This document shows, one piece after another, positions 8,439-16,871 of a stretch of 64,000 nucleotides of DNA. Each line of letters opens with the position of its first letter. The stretch's first letter is position 1. Origin of the DNA: Kitasatospora herbaricolor (lineage in GTDB: Bacteria; Actinomycetota; Actinomycetes; Streptomycetales; Streptomycetaceae); NCBI RefSeq assembly GCF_030813695.1, contig NZ_JAUSVA010000002.1, positions 1,426,001-1,490,000 of the forward strand, read 5' to 3'. A program made the position numbers and the translations under genes. Below the pieces are notes generated by a model. It did no database searches and was not told the DNA's origin. It worked only from the letters and a program-made list of their open reading frames with translations.

Positions 8439-9464
8439 TCAGCCCCAGCAGTTCGCCAGGCCGTAGGTGGTGTCGTGGGCGTTGATGCCGGCCTGCGGCT
8501 TGTCGGTGATCAGGTTGACGCCCGTGTCGGTGTAGCCGCTGGCCTTGGTTCCGGACTTGGCGTAGGAGACGATGGCGTTGAGGCCCTGGGAGGCCATCAC
8601 CAGCGGGTACTGCTGGGAGGTCGCGGCGATCTTGCCGTCCTTGACGGCCTGGGTGCCGGTGCAGCCGCCGTCGACCGAGACGATCAGGACGTCCTTCTCG
8701 CGGCCCTTGGCCTTCAGCGCGGTGTAGGCGCCGAGCGCGGCGGGCTCGTTGATGGTGTAGACGACGTTGATGTCGGGGGACTTCTGCAGACAGTTCTCCA
8801 TCGCGGTCTGGCCCTTGGCCTGGTCGCCGCCGGTGTCCTGGGAGCAGACCACCGACGGGTCGCCCTCCGCGATGCCGAAGCCCTGCAGGAACCCGTCGTG
8901 GCGCAGCTGGCCGACGGCGACGCCCGGTGCGAGGTCAAGGGTCGCGATCTTCGCGGTCTTGCCCGCCATGGCGGTCTTGGCGTACTGGCCGATCAGCACG
9001 CCCGCCTTCTTGTTGTCGGTGGCGAACAGCGCGTCGGTGCCGTCCTCGGGGTCGGTCGGGCTGTCGAGGGCGATGACCAGGACGCCCTTGTCCCGGGCCT
9101 TCTTGATGGCGGGCAGGATCGCCTTGGAGTCGCTGGGGGTGATCAGGATGCCCTTGACGCCGGCGGCCACCATGTTCTCGATCGCGGCGATCTGTCCGGC
9201 GTTGTCGCCGTCGAACTTGCCAGCGGCCGTGCTGAGGGTGGCGCCGCTCTCCTGGGCGGCCTTCTGGGCGCCTTCCTTCATCTTCACGAAGAACGGGTTG
9301 GTGTCGGTCTTGGTGATCAGGCCGACCTTGATCGATCCGCCGGCGGACCCGGCGTCGGTGGAGCCCTTCGAGCCGGAGCCGCACGCCGTGAGCGTGAGCG
9401 CCATGCCGCCGGCCAGGAGAGCCGCTGCGGATCTGATCAGGGTGGTGCGGGTGACGAGGGACAT
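8439..9464 (-). CDS. frcB: Fructose-binding lipoprotein of ABC transporter
   Basis: Extracytoplasmic sugar-binding protein of the periplasmic-binding-protein 4 family, 341 residues. The ATG at 9464 has AGGAG eight bases upstream. A signal peptide ends in the lipobox LTAC (Cys near residue 28), so it is membrane-anchored. Strings such as TKTDTNPFFVKMKEGA, ILITPSD, INEPAALGAY and IVSVDGGCTG closely resemble FrcB of the Sinorhizobium fructose transporter, which is the basis for the symbol. Two palindromic LacI operators lie 61-90 bases upstream of the start. Confidence 0.88.
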   Translation of the reverse strand: MSLVTRTTLIRSAAALLAGGMALTLTACGSGSKGSTDAGSAGGSIKVGLITKTDTNPFFVKMKEGAQKAAQESGATLSTAAGKFDGDNAGQIAAIENMVAAGVKGILITPSDSKAILPAIKKARDKGVLVIALDSPTDPEDGTDALFATDNKKAGVLIGQYAKTAMAGKTAKIATLDLAPGVAVGQLRHDGFLQGFGIAEGDPSVVCSQDTGGDQAKGQTAMENCLQKSPDINVVYTINEPAALGAYTALKAKGREKDVLIVSVDGGCTGTQAVKDGKIAATSQQYPLVMASQGLNAIVSYAKSGTKASGYTDTGVNLITDKPQAGINAHDTTYGLANCWG

Positions 9465-9524
9465 CTTGGCTCCTGGGGGGTGCTGCCCGGGGTGGTCAGG
9501 GCGTGATCGTCGCGGTATCGGGAA

Positions 9525-9554
9525 TGTCATCGTTGACTTATGTCAGCGTTGACA
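9525..9554. promoter_or_regulatory. Tandem LacI-type operators TGTCAnCGnTGACA
   Basis: TGTCATCGTTGACT (9525-9538) and TGTCAGCGTTGACA (9541-9554) share the palindromic pattern TGTCA-N-CG-N-TGACA, 16 bases centre to centre. They sit between divergent frcB and the sugar kinase, so one regulator could control both. Confidence 0.7.
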
Positions 9555-9737
9555 TCCGCTTGGGAGAGATGATGAAGTCTGCGAGACCCGGGTCACAAGC
9601 CCCACCGGCGTAACAACTGGGTAACGCAGCCGCAATCACCCCCGCTGACCAGCGACGCCAGGCTTGCAAGTCAGCAGCCCAGATCCGGGACCGTTCGGTC
9701 CCGGCCCCCAGACACCACTCCCCCGAAAGGCGCACCG

Positions 9738-10703
9738 ATGGTCCAGCGCCCGATTGCCGTCCTCGGCGAGTGCGTCGCCGACGCTTTCGCCGACACTGCC
9801 CAGCCACGCCCAGGCGAGCTCGCTCTGCGTGTTCTGCCGGGCGGCGGGCCGGCCAACACCGCCGCGGCACTGGCCCGGCTCGCCACCCCCACCCGCTTCC
9901 TCGGCCGGATATCCTCCGACGCCTTCGGCGCGCTCTTCCGCGCCCACCTGGCATCGTCCGGCGTCGATCTCAGCAGCGTCGTCGCGGCTCGCGAACCCAG
10001 CACCATGGCCATCGCGACCCTCGACGAGCACGGCCAGGCCCAGTACTCCTTCCACGCCGAAGCCACCGCCGACTGGCAGTGGACCGATGCCGAACTCGCC
10101 GCGGTACTCCCCCGGGACGCCTCCTGCCTCCACACCGGCTCCCTCGCGCTGGTGCGCGCCCCCGGCGGCGAGCGCATCGAGGAACTCCTCACCGGCGCGC
10201 GCAGCAGGGCGACCGTCTCGATCGACCCCAACGTCCGCCCGCTGCTGGTCGACCCGGCCGTCTACCAGGCGCGCCTGGCGCGTTGGTGCGCACTCGCCGA
10301 CATCCTGCGCCTCAGTTCCGACGACCTGGAGCTGTTGATGCCGGGCGTGACGCCCGAGCGAGCCTGTGACGCCTGGCACCTGGCCGGCGTCCGGCTGGTG
10401 GTGATCACCCTGGGCGGTCGCGGCGCGGTCGCGTCCCTCGACGGTGTCCGGGTGTTCGCTCCAGCACCGCGGGTCGAGGTGGTGGACACCATCGGGGCCG
10501 GCGACTCGTTCACCGCCGGCCTGCTCCACCGGTTGTCCCGGGCCGGCCGCCTGGGCGGACGACTTGACGACCTGACCGTCGACGAGGTCTCCGACGCCTG
10601 CGAGTACGCGGCCCGGGTCGCGGCCCTCACCTGCTCGGTCGCCGGTCCCAACCCGCCGTGGGCCCATCAGATGGAGTCCGCACCTGTGGCCACGTCCCGC
10701 TGA
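9738..10703 (+). CDS. PfkB-family sugar kinase, probable fructokinase
   Basis: Cytoplasmic ribokinase/PfkB fold kinase, 321 residues, expected to phosphorylate imported fructose. It shows GGGPANTAAALARL (PfkB signature 1), SIDPNVRP and the C-terminal signature DTIGAGDSFTAGL, whose Asp is the catalytic base. The ATG at 9738 is preceded by GAAAGG. It is divergent from frcBCA across a 270-base region that holds two LacI operators, so transport and phosphorylation are probably co-regulated. Fructose as substrate is inferred from context; other hexoses are possible. Confidence 0.85.
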   Translation: MVQRPIAVLGECVADAFADTAQPRPGELALRVLPGGGPANTAAALARLATPTRFLGRISSDAFGALFRAHLASSGVDLSSVVAAREPSTMAIATLDEHGQAQYSFHAEATADWQWTDAELAAVLPRDASCLHTGSLALVRAPGGERIEELLTGARSRATVSIDPNVRPLLVDPAVYQARLARWCALADILRLSSDDLELLMPGVTPERACDAWHLAGVRLVVITLGGRGAVASLDGVRVFAPAPRVEVVDTIGAGDSFTAGLLHRLSRAGRLGGRLDDLTVDEVSDACEYAARVAALTCSVAGPNPPWAHQMESAPVATSR

Positions 10704-10963
10704 CGGCGGCTTCCGGGGCCGCACGCCCGGACCTGCCCAGGGGAAGCCCCCGACCTCGCCGAACGGGTCGCAGCTTCTCGGCGTGACCCTCCACCCGAGC
10801 TGACCGTCCGGCAGCGTGCCAGACCACCACCCCGGTGAGCACAACTGCCGGGGCACGCCCGGCCCCGCCAGGCATCGCAAGCGGCTGGGGAGACCCCGTT
10901 CTCCGGCCACGACATTCTGCGCGGGCGCAGTTCCCGCCGACGCCCAGAGGAAGAGGAACCGGC

Positions 10964-11284
10964 ATGAAGAAGACCCTGCTGGCCGAGTTCACGGTCAAGC
11001 CCGGATTCGAGGAGCGGGTCGCCGCCCTGGTGGCGGATTTCGCCAGGACGGTCCGGTCGGAGCCCGGCAACCTCGTCTTCGACGTGTACACCAAGGAATC
11101 GGATCCCCGCGCGTACTGGATCTTCGAGGTGTACCGGAGCGAGGCGGCCTTCGCGGAGCACATCACCGCTCCCCACGGGGGCCCGTTCAACACCGAGCTG
11201 GTGGGGATGATCGAGGAGGACGCGTCCGTCCTGACCTTCCTGGCCCCGCAGACCGGGACAGGCACCCACCACCTGGCTCGCTGA
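10964..11284 (+). CDS. ABM-domain quinol monooxygenase-like protein
   Basis: Small (106 aa) antibiotic-biosynthesis-monooxygenase fold protein of the YgiN type. Typical strings are LLAEFTVKPGFEERV, EPGNLVFDVY and YWIFEVYRSEAAFAEH. The ATG at 10964 follows AGAGGAA; an upstream in-frame ATG would add 43 residues of unrelated sequence. It lies 260 bases after the kinase and is followed by a terminator-like hairpin. A link to sugar metabolism is not evident. Confidence 0.82.
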   Translation: MKKTLLAEFTVKPGFEERVAALVADFARTVRSEPGNLVFDVYTKESDPRAYWIFEVYRSEAAFAEHITAPHGGPFNTELVGMIEEDASVLTFLAPQTGTGTHHLAR

Positions 11285-11291
11285 CCCCTAC

Positions 11292-11338
11292 CACCCTTGC
11301 CCCTGGAGCGAGCCGTCCTGCCTCGCCCCAGGAGGGTG
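11292..11338 (+). terminator. Terminator-like hairpin
   Basis: CACCCT...CCTGGAGCGAG pairs with CTCGCCCCAGG...AGGGTG (one mismatch and a 4-nt bulge), directly after the ABM gene. Confidence 0.55.
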
Positions 11339-11591
11339 CCAGCCGCGCGCGTCGCGAGGGCCCGCGCGAGGTGATCGCCCTTGCTGTCGCTGCCCCGGGA
11401 CCGGCCGCAGGCCGCCCCGGGCAGCGGCATGCCCTTGTGCCGGCACGGCTCGTGGTCCCGCAACGACACCACGAAGAACGGTTCAGCGTGCGGCGCAGCG
11501 TCACCCTTCGGCCGTCCTTCGGCCGTCGGCCGGCGGCCGGCGCAGCTGCACGGCTCCTCGCCCCGTCTGGAAACGGGTTCGCAATGAGTCG

Positions 11592-11649
11592 TTGACACGC
11601 CCGTCCCCCGAGGGGCACCCTGTCAGCAGGGTGCCAAATCGATTTGGCA
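11592..11649 (+). promoter_or_regulatory. Promoter-like TTGACA with perfect LacI operator
   Basis: TGCCAAATCGATTTGGCA (11632-11649) is an exact 18-bp palindrome with the central CG typical of LacI sites. TTGACA at 11592-11597 is a possible -35, with CACCCT (11616) a weak -10. The next start codon is 190 bases downstream. Confidence 0.65.
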
Positions 11650-11838
11650 AGGATGCCCGGATGTCTGGCCGGGACCCGGTCGCTGCAGTCGCGACCCGGA
11701 TGGCCGGAGCGTCGGACGACGCGGTCTCGCGGAGGCGATCTGGGCCCACCCGGTCTCTCCCCGGCACCAGAACTGCCGCGCCGACGGCCGCACACACGCG
11801 GGCGTGTTCCCTCCGGCGCACCGCAAGAAGGAGCAGTC

Positions 11839-12261
11839 ATGCGAAGGACCACCCAGGCCCGCACCAGCGCCGTCTACCTGCGCTGCTATCCCCGCGACTA
11901 CTGGGCCATGCAGGCCCTGCGCCGGGCGCTGGAGGAGCATGCGCTGCGACTGGGGCTGCTTCCTCCCGTCGCCTACGTCGACGACGGAATCTCCTCGCGG
12001 CATCCGGCCCCGCGCCGGGCGGACCTGGAAGCCGCCGTCGCGGCGGGAGCGATCAGCGTCGTCCTCATCCCGGGCCCCTGGGTCTTCGCACTCGACGACG
12101 CGGCGGCGCGTCGGGCCGTCGATGCACTCGTCAGCCTGGGCTGCGAGGTCGTCGAGCTGCCCGCCCACGGGACGCTGCGGCATGAGCGGATCGCGGGCGA
12201 GCCCGCGACCGCCCGGGCGCCTGCGACCGCGCCCGTTCTCCTCTCCCCGGTGGCGGCGTGA
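11839..12261 (+). CDS. Small resolvase-fold protein lacking the catalytic serine (paralogue A)
   Basis: 140 residues; ATG preceded by AAGGAG. The segments AVYLRCYPRDYW, VAYVDDGISSRHP and GAISVVLIPGPWVFALDD are laid out like the N-terminal catalytic domain of serine recombinases (YxRVS..., YxDdGxSG, VVLVxxxDRxxR). The position of the catalytic serine is tyrosine (YLRCYP) and no DNA-binding domain follows. Two paralogues occur at 40021 and 51841. It sits just upstream of a LacI gene. The fold assignment is my inference from motif order, and the function is unknown; nucleotide or protein binding is one possibility. Confidence 0.7.
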   Translation: MRRTTQARTSAVYLRCYPRDYWAMQALRRALEEHALRLGLLPPVAYVDDGISSRHPAPRRADLEAAVAAGAISVVLIPGPWVFALDDAAARRAVDALVSLGCEVVELPAHGTLRHERIAGEPATARAPATAPVLLSPVAA

Positions 12262-12412
12262 GCGGTGCCGACGTGGGCAAGGCCGGCGGCTCGGGCAGAC
12301 TGGAGCGTCAGGCCTGTCCATCATCGGCCCCGTCCTCCCGCGACACAGGACACGAGCCCGTAACGGTCCCTTGACACAGGCGCCGGCTACGGCGATTGTC
12401 TTCGCAACAAGT

Positions 12413-12430
12413 TGCCCAAACGTTTTGGCA
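12413..12430 (+). promoter_or_regulatory. LacI operator overlapping the lacI leader
   Basis: TGCCCAAACGTTTTGGCA is an 18-bp near-perfect palindrome ending seven bases before the ATG at 12437, so it overlaps the ribosome-binding region. TTGACA at 12371-12376 is a possible -35. Autoregulation is likely. Confidence 0.7.
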
Positions 12431-12436
12431 GGAATC

Positions 12437-13468
12437 ATGAAGCGCGTTGGAATCAAGGATGTGGCGGCCGCGGCCGGGGTGTCCGCGACGACGGTCTCCC
12501 ACATCCTCAACGCCGTCGAGGGCAAACGGATCAACCCCGAGACACGGCGCTCCGTCCTGCAAGCCGCGGAACAGCTGGGCTACCAGCCGAACAAGCTGGC
12601 CCGCGGACTGCGCCTGAGCCGGTCCTCCACGGTGGGGTTCCTGAGCGACGAGATCGCCACAACGCCGCACGCAGGGCAGATCATCCGTGGGGCCCAGGAG
12701 GCTGCCGCAGAGCGCGGACTGCTCCTGCTGATGCTGAACACCGGGGGCGACCGGGACCTTGAGCACAAGGAGATCGCCCTACTGCTCCAGCACCGGGTCG
12801 ACGGCATCCTCTACGCGTCGATGTACCACCGGGTCGTCGAGGTGCCCGAGCCGCTGCGCTCGGTGCCCACGGTCCTGCTGGACGCCCGCTCGCACGACCC
12901 GGCGTTCTCATCGGTCGTACCCGACGAGGAGCAGGGTGGCCACACCGCCACCCGGGCGCTGCTGGCCCACGGCCACCGAAGGATCGGCTTCGTCACCAAC
13001 TCCGACGACATCCCCGCCTCCCGGGGACGGCTCGCCGGGTACCGGGCCGCCCTCTCGGAAGCCGGCATCGACTTCGATGCCGGCCTGGTGGTCGCCGACA
13101 TCTCCGACGCCCCGGGCGGCTACCGCGCCGCACGGACACTGCTCGCAGCGCCGAACCGGCCCACCGCGCTCTTCTGCTTCACCGACCGCATGGCCATGGG
13201 CGCCTACCGGGCCGCCGCGGAACTCGGGCTCGTCGTGCCCAGGGACCTGTCGGTGATCGGTTTCGACAACCAGGAACTCATCAGCGAGAACCTCTTCCCG
13301 GCGCTGACCACCGTGGCGCTGCCGCACTACGAGATGGGCGCCCGCGCCATCGCACAACTCCAAGCCGTGATCGACGCACCCGAACCTGCCGCCGGCCCGC
13401 GCAGCCAGGAAATGCTGCACTGCCCGCTGGTTACCAGGGACTCGGTCGCCCCACCGCCCCGGCTCTGA
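12437..13468 (+). CDS. LacI-family regulator of the oligofructoside operon
   Basis: 343-residue LacI repressor. The HTH (IKDVAAAAGVSATTVSHILN, residues 5-24) and hinge (GYQPNKLARGL) are followed by the effector domain (VGFLSDEIATTPHAG, VIGFDNQELI). The ATG at 12437 is the only start consistent with the family N-terminus. It lies 94 bases upstream of the CUT1 binding-protein gene in the same direction and has an operator in its own leader. The likely inducer is a fructo-oligosaccharide or sucrose-like sugar (inference). Confidence 0.88.
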   Translation: MKRVGIKDVAAAAGVSATTVSHILNAVEGKRINPETRRSVLQAAEQLGYQPNKLARGLRLSRSSTVGFLSDEIATTPHAGQIIRGAQEAAAERGLLLLMLNTGGDRDLEHKEIALLLQHRVDGILYASMYHRVVEVPEPLRSVPTVLLDARSHDPAFSSVVPDEEQGGHTATRALLAHGHRRIGFVTNSDDIPASRGRLAGYRAALSEAGIDFDAGLVVADISDAPGGYRAARTLLAAPNRPTALFCFTDRMAMGAYRAAAELGLVVPRDLSVIGFDNQELISENLFPALTTVALPHYEMGARAIAQLQAVIDAPEPAAGPRSQEMLHCPLVTRDSVAPPPRL

Positions 13469-13562
13469 CACCGGAGCGGTGAAGCACCACCAGAACAGCG
13501 ACCGTCGACACCGGTCGCCCGGCAAGGCCCTCGCAGGCCTCGCCCCATGAGATGGAGAAACC

Positions 13563-14867
13563 ATGAGATCGAACGCCAGGCGCCTCGCGGGGACAAGTGT
13601 AGCCATCCTCACCGCGGCGGCCGTGCTCGCCGGCTGCGCCTCGGGCAGCACCGGATCCGGGTCGGGGGCGGACGCCGACACCCTGACCCTGTGGACGCAC
13701 AACGCCGGCAACGCAGACGAGTACAAGGTCGTCCAGAAGGTCGTCGACGACTTCAACGCCAGCCAGAGCAAGTACAAGGTCAAGATCCAGGCCTTCCCGC
13801 AGGGTTCGTACAACGACGCCGTGGTCGCCGCCGCAGCCGCCAAGAAACTGCCCTGCATCCTGGACGCGGACGGACCGAACGTGCCCAACTGGGCCTGGGG
13901 CGGCTACCTGGCCCCCCTGGACCTGAGCGGCAGCGAGACCGCGGTGGCCGACCAGCTGCCGAGCACCGTCGGCACCTACAACGACAAGCTCTACTCCTTC
14001 GGCCACTACGACGTCGCGCTCACGATGTTCGCCCGCAAGTCGGTGCTGCAGGAACACAACATCCGCATCCCCACCCTCGACAAGCCCTGGACCAAGGACG
14101 AGTTCGACGCAGCCCTCGCCACCCTCAAGGCCGGCGGCAAGTTCGAACAGCCCCTGGAGATGGGCACCGGCGGAAGCGGCGAGTGGTGGCCCTACGCCTA
14201 CTCCCCCCAGCTGCAGAGCTTCGGCGGCGACCTCATCGACCGCTCCGACTACAAGAGCGCCAAGGACGCACTCGACGGCCCCGAGGCCGTCGCCTGGGCC
14301 ACCTGGTTCCGCTCCCTGGTCACCAAGGGCTACATGGCCCAGAAGGGCGGAGCCAGCCCCAACGACGACTTCCTCAACGGCAAGTCCGCCATCGAGTGGG
14401 ACGGCAGCTGGGACGCGGCGAAGAACGCCGCCAAGCTCGGCGACGACCTGGCGATCCTTCCCCCGGTCGATCTCGGCAAGGGGCCGAAGATCGGCGGCGC
14501 CTCCTGGCAGTGGGGCATGAGCAACACCTGCAGCAACAAGGCGGGCGCCCAGGAATACCTCAAGTTCTCCCGCAAGACCCAGTACTTCGTGGACTTCGCC
14601 AAGGCCACCGGCACCATCCCGGCCACGGCCGGCGCCGCCGCACAGATACCCGGCTACCAGCCCGGCGGCCCCTACGAGATCTTCTCCCAGTCGGCCCGGA
14701 AGTTCGCCGTGGTGCGCCCCGTCACGCCCGCGTACCCGTTCATCTCCTCCGTCTACGAGAAGACCGCCAAGGACATCCTGGCCGGCGCCGACCCGCAGAA
14801 GACCCTCTCCCAGGCCGCGGACCAGATCGACTCGAACCTGAAGACCAACAACTACTACGCCGGCTGA
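13563..14867 (+). CDS. CUT1 ABC transporter sugar-binding lipoprotein
   Basis: Extracellular solute-binding protein family 1, 434 residues. The signal peptide ends in the lipobox LAGC (Cys near residue 25). The body has LTLWTHNAGNADEYKVV at its start and an aromatic-rich mid-region (SGEWWPYAYSPQLQ, QWGMSNTCSN). GGAGAAACC precedes the ATG. It is the first transporter gene of an operon running into two permeases and a GH32 enzyme, which suggests import of fructo-oligosaccharides. Confidence 0.87.
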   Translation: MRSNARRLAGTSVAILTAAAVLAGCASGSTGSGSGADADTLTLWTHNAGNADEYKVVQKVVDDFNASQSKYKVKIQAFPQGSYNDAVVAAAAAKKLPCILDADGPNVPNWAWGGYLAPLDLSGSETAVADQLPSTVGTYNDKLYSFGHYDVALTMFARKSVLQEHNIRIPTLDKPWTKDEFDAALATLKAGGKFEQPLEMGTGGSGEWWPYAYSPQLQSFGGDLIDRSDYKSAKDALDGPEAVAWATWFRSLVTKGYMAQKGGASPNDDFLNGKSAIEWDGSWDAAKNAAKLGDDLAILPPVDLGKGPKIGGASWQWGMSNTCSNKAGAQEYLKFSRKTQYFVDFAKATGTIPATAGAAAQIPGYQPGGPYEIFSQSARKFAVVRPVTPAYPFISSVYEKTAKDILAGADPQKTLSQAADQIDSNLKTNNYYAG

Positions 14868-14947
14868 CAGCCCCGCCCAGCACTCCTCCGGTGGAGGCGC
14901 GCCCAAAACCCGCCTCCACCGGAGCCCCCTTCCCGTCCGGAGCTCCC

Positions 14948-15880
14948 GTGACCACTACCCACCTCCAACGCGCCCGCACCCGGCACCCGCGCAACCCGCA
15001 GGCCGCGGTCCGCCGCCGCGAGCGCCTGACCGCTGCCGGCATGGTCAGCCCCGCAGTACTGCTGCTCCTGGTCTTCTTCGTCATCCCGGTCGTCCTGGCC
15101 TTCGCCCTGGCCTTCACCAACGCCCGGCTGATCTCCCCGACCCCCGCCCACTTCGTGGGCCTGCAGAACTTCAAGCTGCTCTTCCAGGACCCGGTCTTCT
15201 TCCGCTCCCTGCTCAACACCTTCATCTTCGCCGCCGTGGTCGTCCCCCTCCAGGCCGGCCTCGCACTGGCACTGGCCCTGCTCGTCAACACCAAGGTCGG
15301 CGGCACCAACTTCTTCCGCACCGTCTACTTCATCCCGGTCGTCACCTCCATGGTGGTGGTGTCCATCGTCTGGACGTTCCTCTACCAGAAGACCGGGCTG
15401 ATCAATCACCTCATCAACACACTCACCTTCGGTCACGTCCACGGACCCGACTGGCTGAACGACCCCTCGACGGCGCTTCCCGCGATCATCTTCATGTCCG
15501 TCTGGCAGGGCGTCGGCTTCCACATGGTCATCTGGCTCTCCGGGCTGCAGACCATCCCGGCCGACCTGCACGAGGCGGCGGCGATCGACGGGGCCGACCG
15601 CTGGGCACAGTTCCGGTACGTGACCTGGCCCGGCCTGCGGGCAACCCGCACGTTCGTCCTGATCACCATCACCATCGACGCGCTGCGCCTGTTCACCCAG
15701 GTCAACGTCATGACCCAGGGCGGCCCCCTGGACTCCACCACCACCGTGGTCTACCAGGCGGTGCACGCCGGCTACCAGCAGCAGCAGACCGCCTACGCCT
15801 CCGCGATCTCCCTGGTGTTCTTCGTGATTGTGCTGGCCGTCTCCCTCATCCAGCGCTTCCTCACCCGGGAGAAGGACTGA
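14948..15880 (+). CDS. CUT1 sugar ABC transporter permease (MalF-like)
   Basis: 310-residue inner-membrane permease with six predicted helices (first at AVLLLLVFFVIPVVLAFALA). The EAA loop DLHEAAAIDGADRWAQFRYV, which contacts the ATPase, is intact. The GTG at 14948 is preceded by GGAG; a longer upstream reading runs through the previous gene in another frame. It is followed by the second permease with a 1-base gap. Confidence 0.86.
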   Translation: MTTTHLQRARTRHPRNPQAAVRRRERLTAAGMVSPAVLLLLVFFVIPVVLAFALAFTNARLISPTPAHFVGLQNFKLLFQDPVFFRSLLNTFIFAAVVVPLQAGLALALALLVNTKVGGTNFFRTVYFIPVVTSMVVVSIVWTFLYQKTGLINHLINTLTFGHVHGPDWLNDPSTALPAIIFMSVWQGVGFHMVIWLSGLQTIPADLHEAAAIDGADRWAQFRYVTWPGLRATRTFVLITITIDALRLFTQVNVMTQGGPLDSTTTVVYQAVHAGYQQQQTAYASAISLVFFVIVLAVSLIQRFLTREKD

Positions 15881-15881
15881 C

Positions 15882-16799
15882 ATGGCCACCACGCCGTCCC
15901 CCCACCCCGCGCCCGCACCCAGCCGCCCCCGGCGGACGCTGCGCCGGCTGCCGGGCCACCTGTTGCGCAGCGTGCTGGCGCTCGCCTTCGCCTTCCCCAT
16001 CGTCTTCATGCTGATCTCGTCGTTCAAACCGGACCAGCAGATCTTCGCGGACCTCGGAAGCATCCGGGCGTTCCTGCCCGTCGGGGACCTGTCGCTGAAC
16101 AACTACACCGCGGTCTTCGACCGTGTGCCGGCTGCGCGCTTCCTCATCAACTCGATCGTGATCTCCGCAGTCACCGTCGTGCTGGGCATCGTGGTGAACA
16201 GCCTCGCGGCCTTCGCGCTGTCCAGGATGCGCTGGCCCGGACGCAAGGCCCTGCTGATGCTCATCATCGCCACCCTGATCGTGCCGTTCGAGACTTTCGC
16301 GCTCCCCCTGGTGTGGTGGGTGAACAAGCTGCCCTGGCTGGAGCTGCACGGCTTCCAGCTGGCGCTCACCGAGGGCTGGCTCGACACCTACCGCGTGCAG
16401 ATCCTGCCGTTCGTCGCCAACGCCTTCTCCATCTTCCTCTTCCACCAGTACTTCCAGAGCATCCCCAAGGAACTCGACGAAGCGGCACGGATCGACGGCG
16501 CGAGCTGGTTCGGCATCTACCGGCGGATCATCATGCCGCTGTCCGGCCCGGCCGTCGCCACCGTCGCCATCCTGACCTTCCTGCCCATGTGGAACTCCTA
16601 CCTGTGGCCCCTCATGGTCGTCCAGGACGAGAACCTGCGCCCCGTCATGGTCGGCATCCAGTACTTCTTCCAGCTGAACGTCTCCTGGGGCCAGATCATG
16701 GCGTACTCCTCCCTGATCACCGTTCCGGTGCTCGCGCTGTTCCTGGCCTTCCAGCGGTCCTTCATCAACAGCATCGCCTCCAGCGGCGTGAAGGGCTGA
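15882..16799 (+). CDS. CUT1 sugar ABC transporter permease (MalG-like)
   Basis: 305-residue permease with about six helices and the EAA motif ELDEAARIDGASWFGIYRRI. The ATG at 15882 overlaps no coding sequence and lies one base past the preceding stop, indicating tight coupling. No ATPase gene is present in this operon; in streptomycetes such importers commonly share the ATPase MsiK, encoded elsewhere (established for the group, inferred here). Confidence 0.87.
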   Translation: MATTPSPHPAPAPSRPRRTLRRLPGHLLRSVLALAFAFPIVFMLISSFKPDQQIFADLGSIRAFLPVGDLSLNNYTAVFDRVPAARFLINSIVISAVTVVLGIVVNSLAAFALSRMRWPGRKALLMLIIATLIVPFETFALPLVWWVNKLPWLELHGFQLALTEGWLDTYRVQILPFVANAFSIFLFHQYFQSIPKELDEAARIDGASWFGIYRRIIMPLSGPAVATVAILTFLPMWNSYLWPLMVVQDENLRPVMVGIQYFFQLNVSWGQIMAYSSLITVPVLALFLAFQRSFINSIASSGVKG

Positions 16800-16871
16800 C
16801 CCACCGCCACCACCGTCCGCACGTCGCGCCGAGAGGCCCACCGGCGCCGCCCGCCTCTACGAAGGACACCC

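Larger units (their letters stand above)
11285..11838. other. Intergenic region with terminator and orphan LacI operator
   Basis: No convincing coding sequence in these 554 bases. The left part holds a terminator hairpin. A TTGACA hexamer at 11592 precedes a perfect 18-bp operator palindrome at 11632. The 189 bases between that palindrome and the next gene have no recognisable feature except the AAGGAG ribosome-binding site. Confidence 0.6.
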
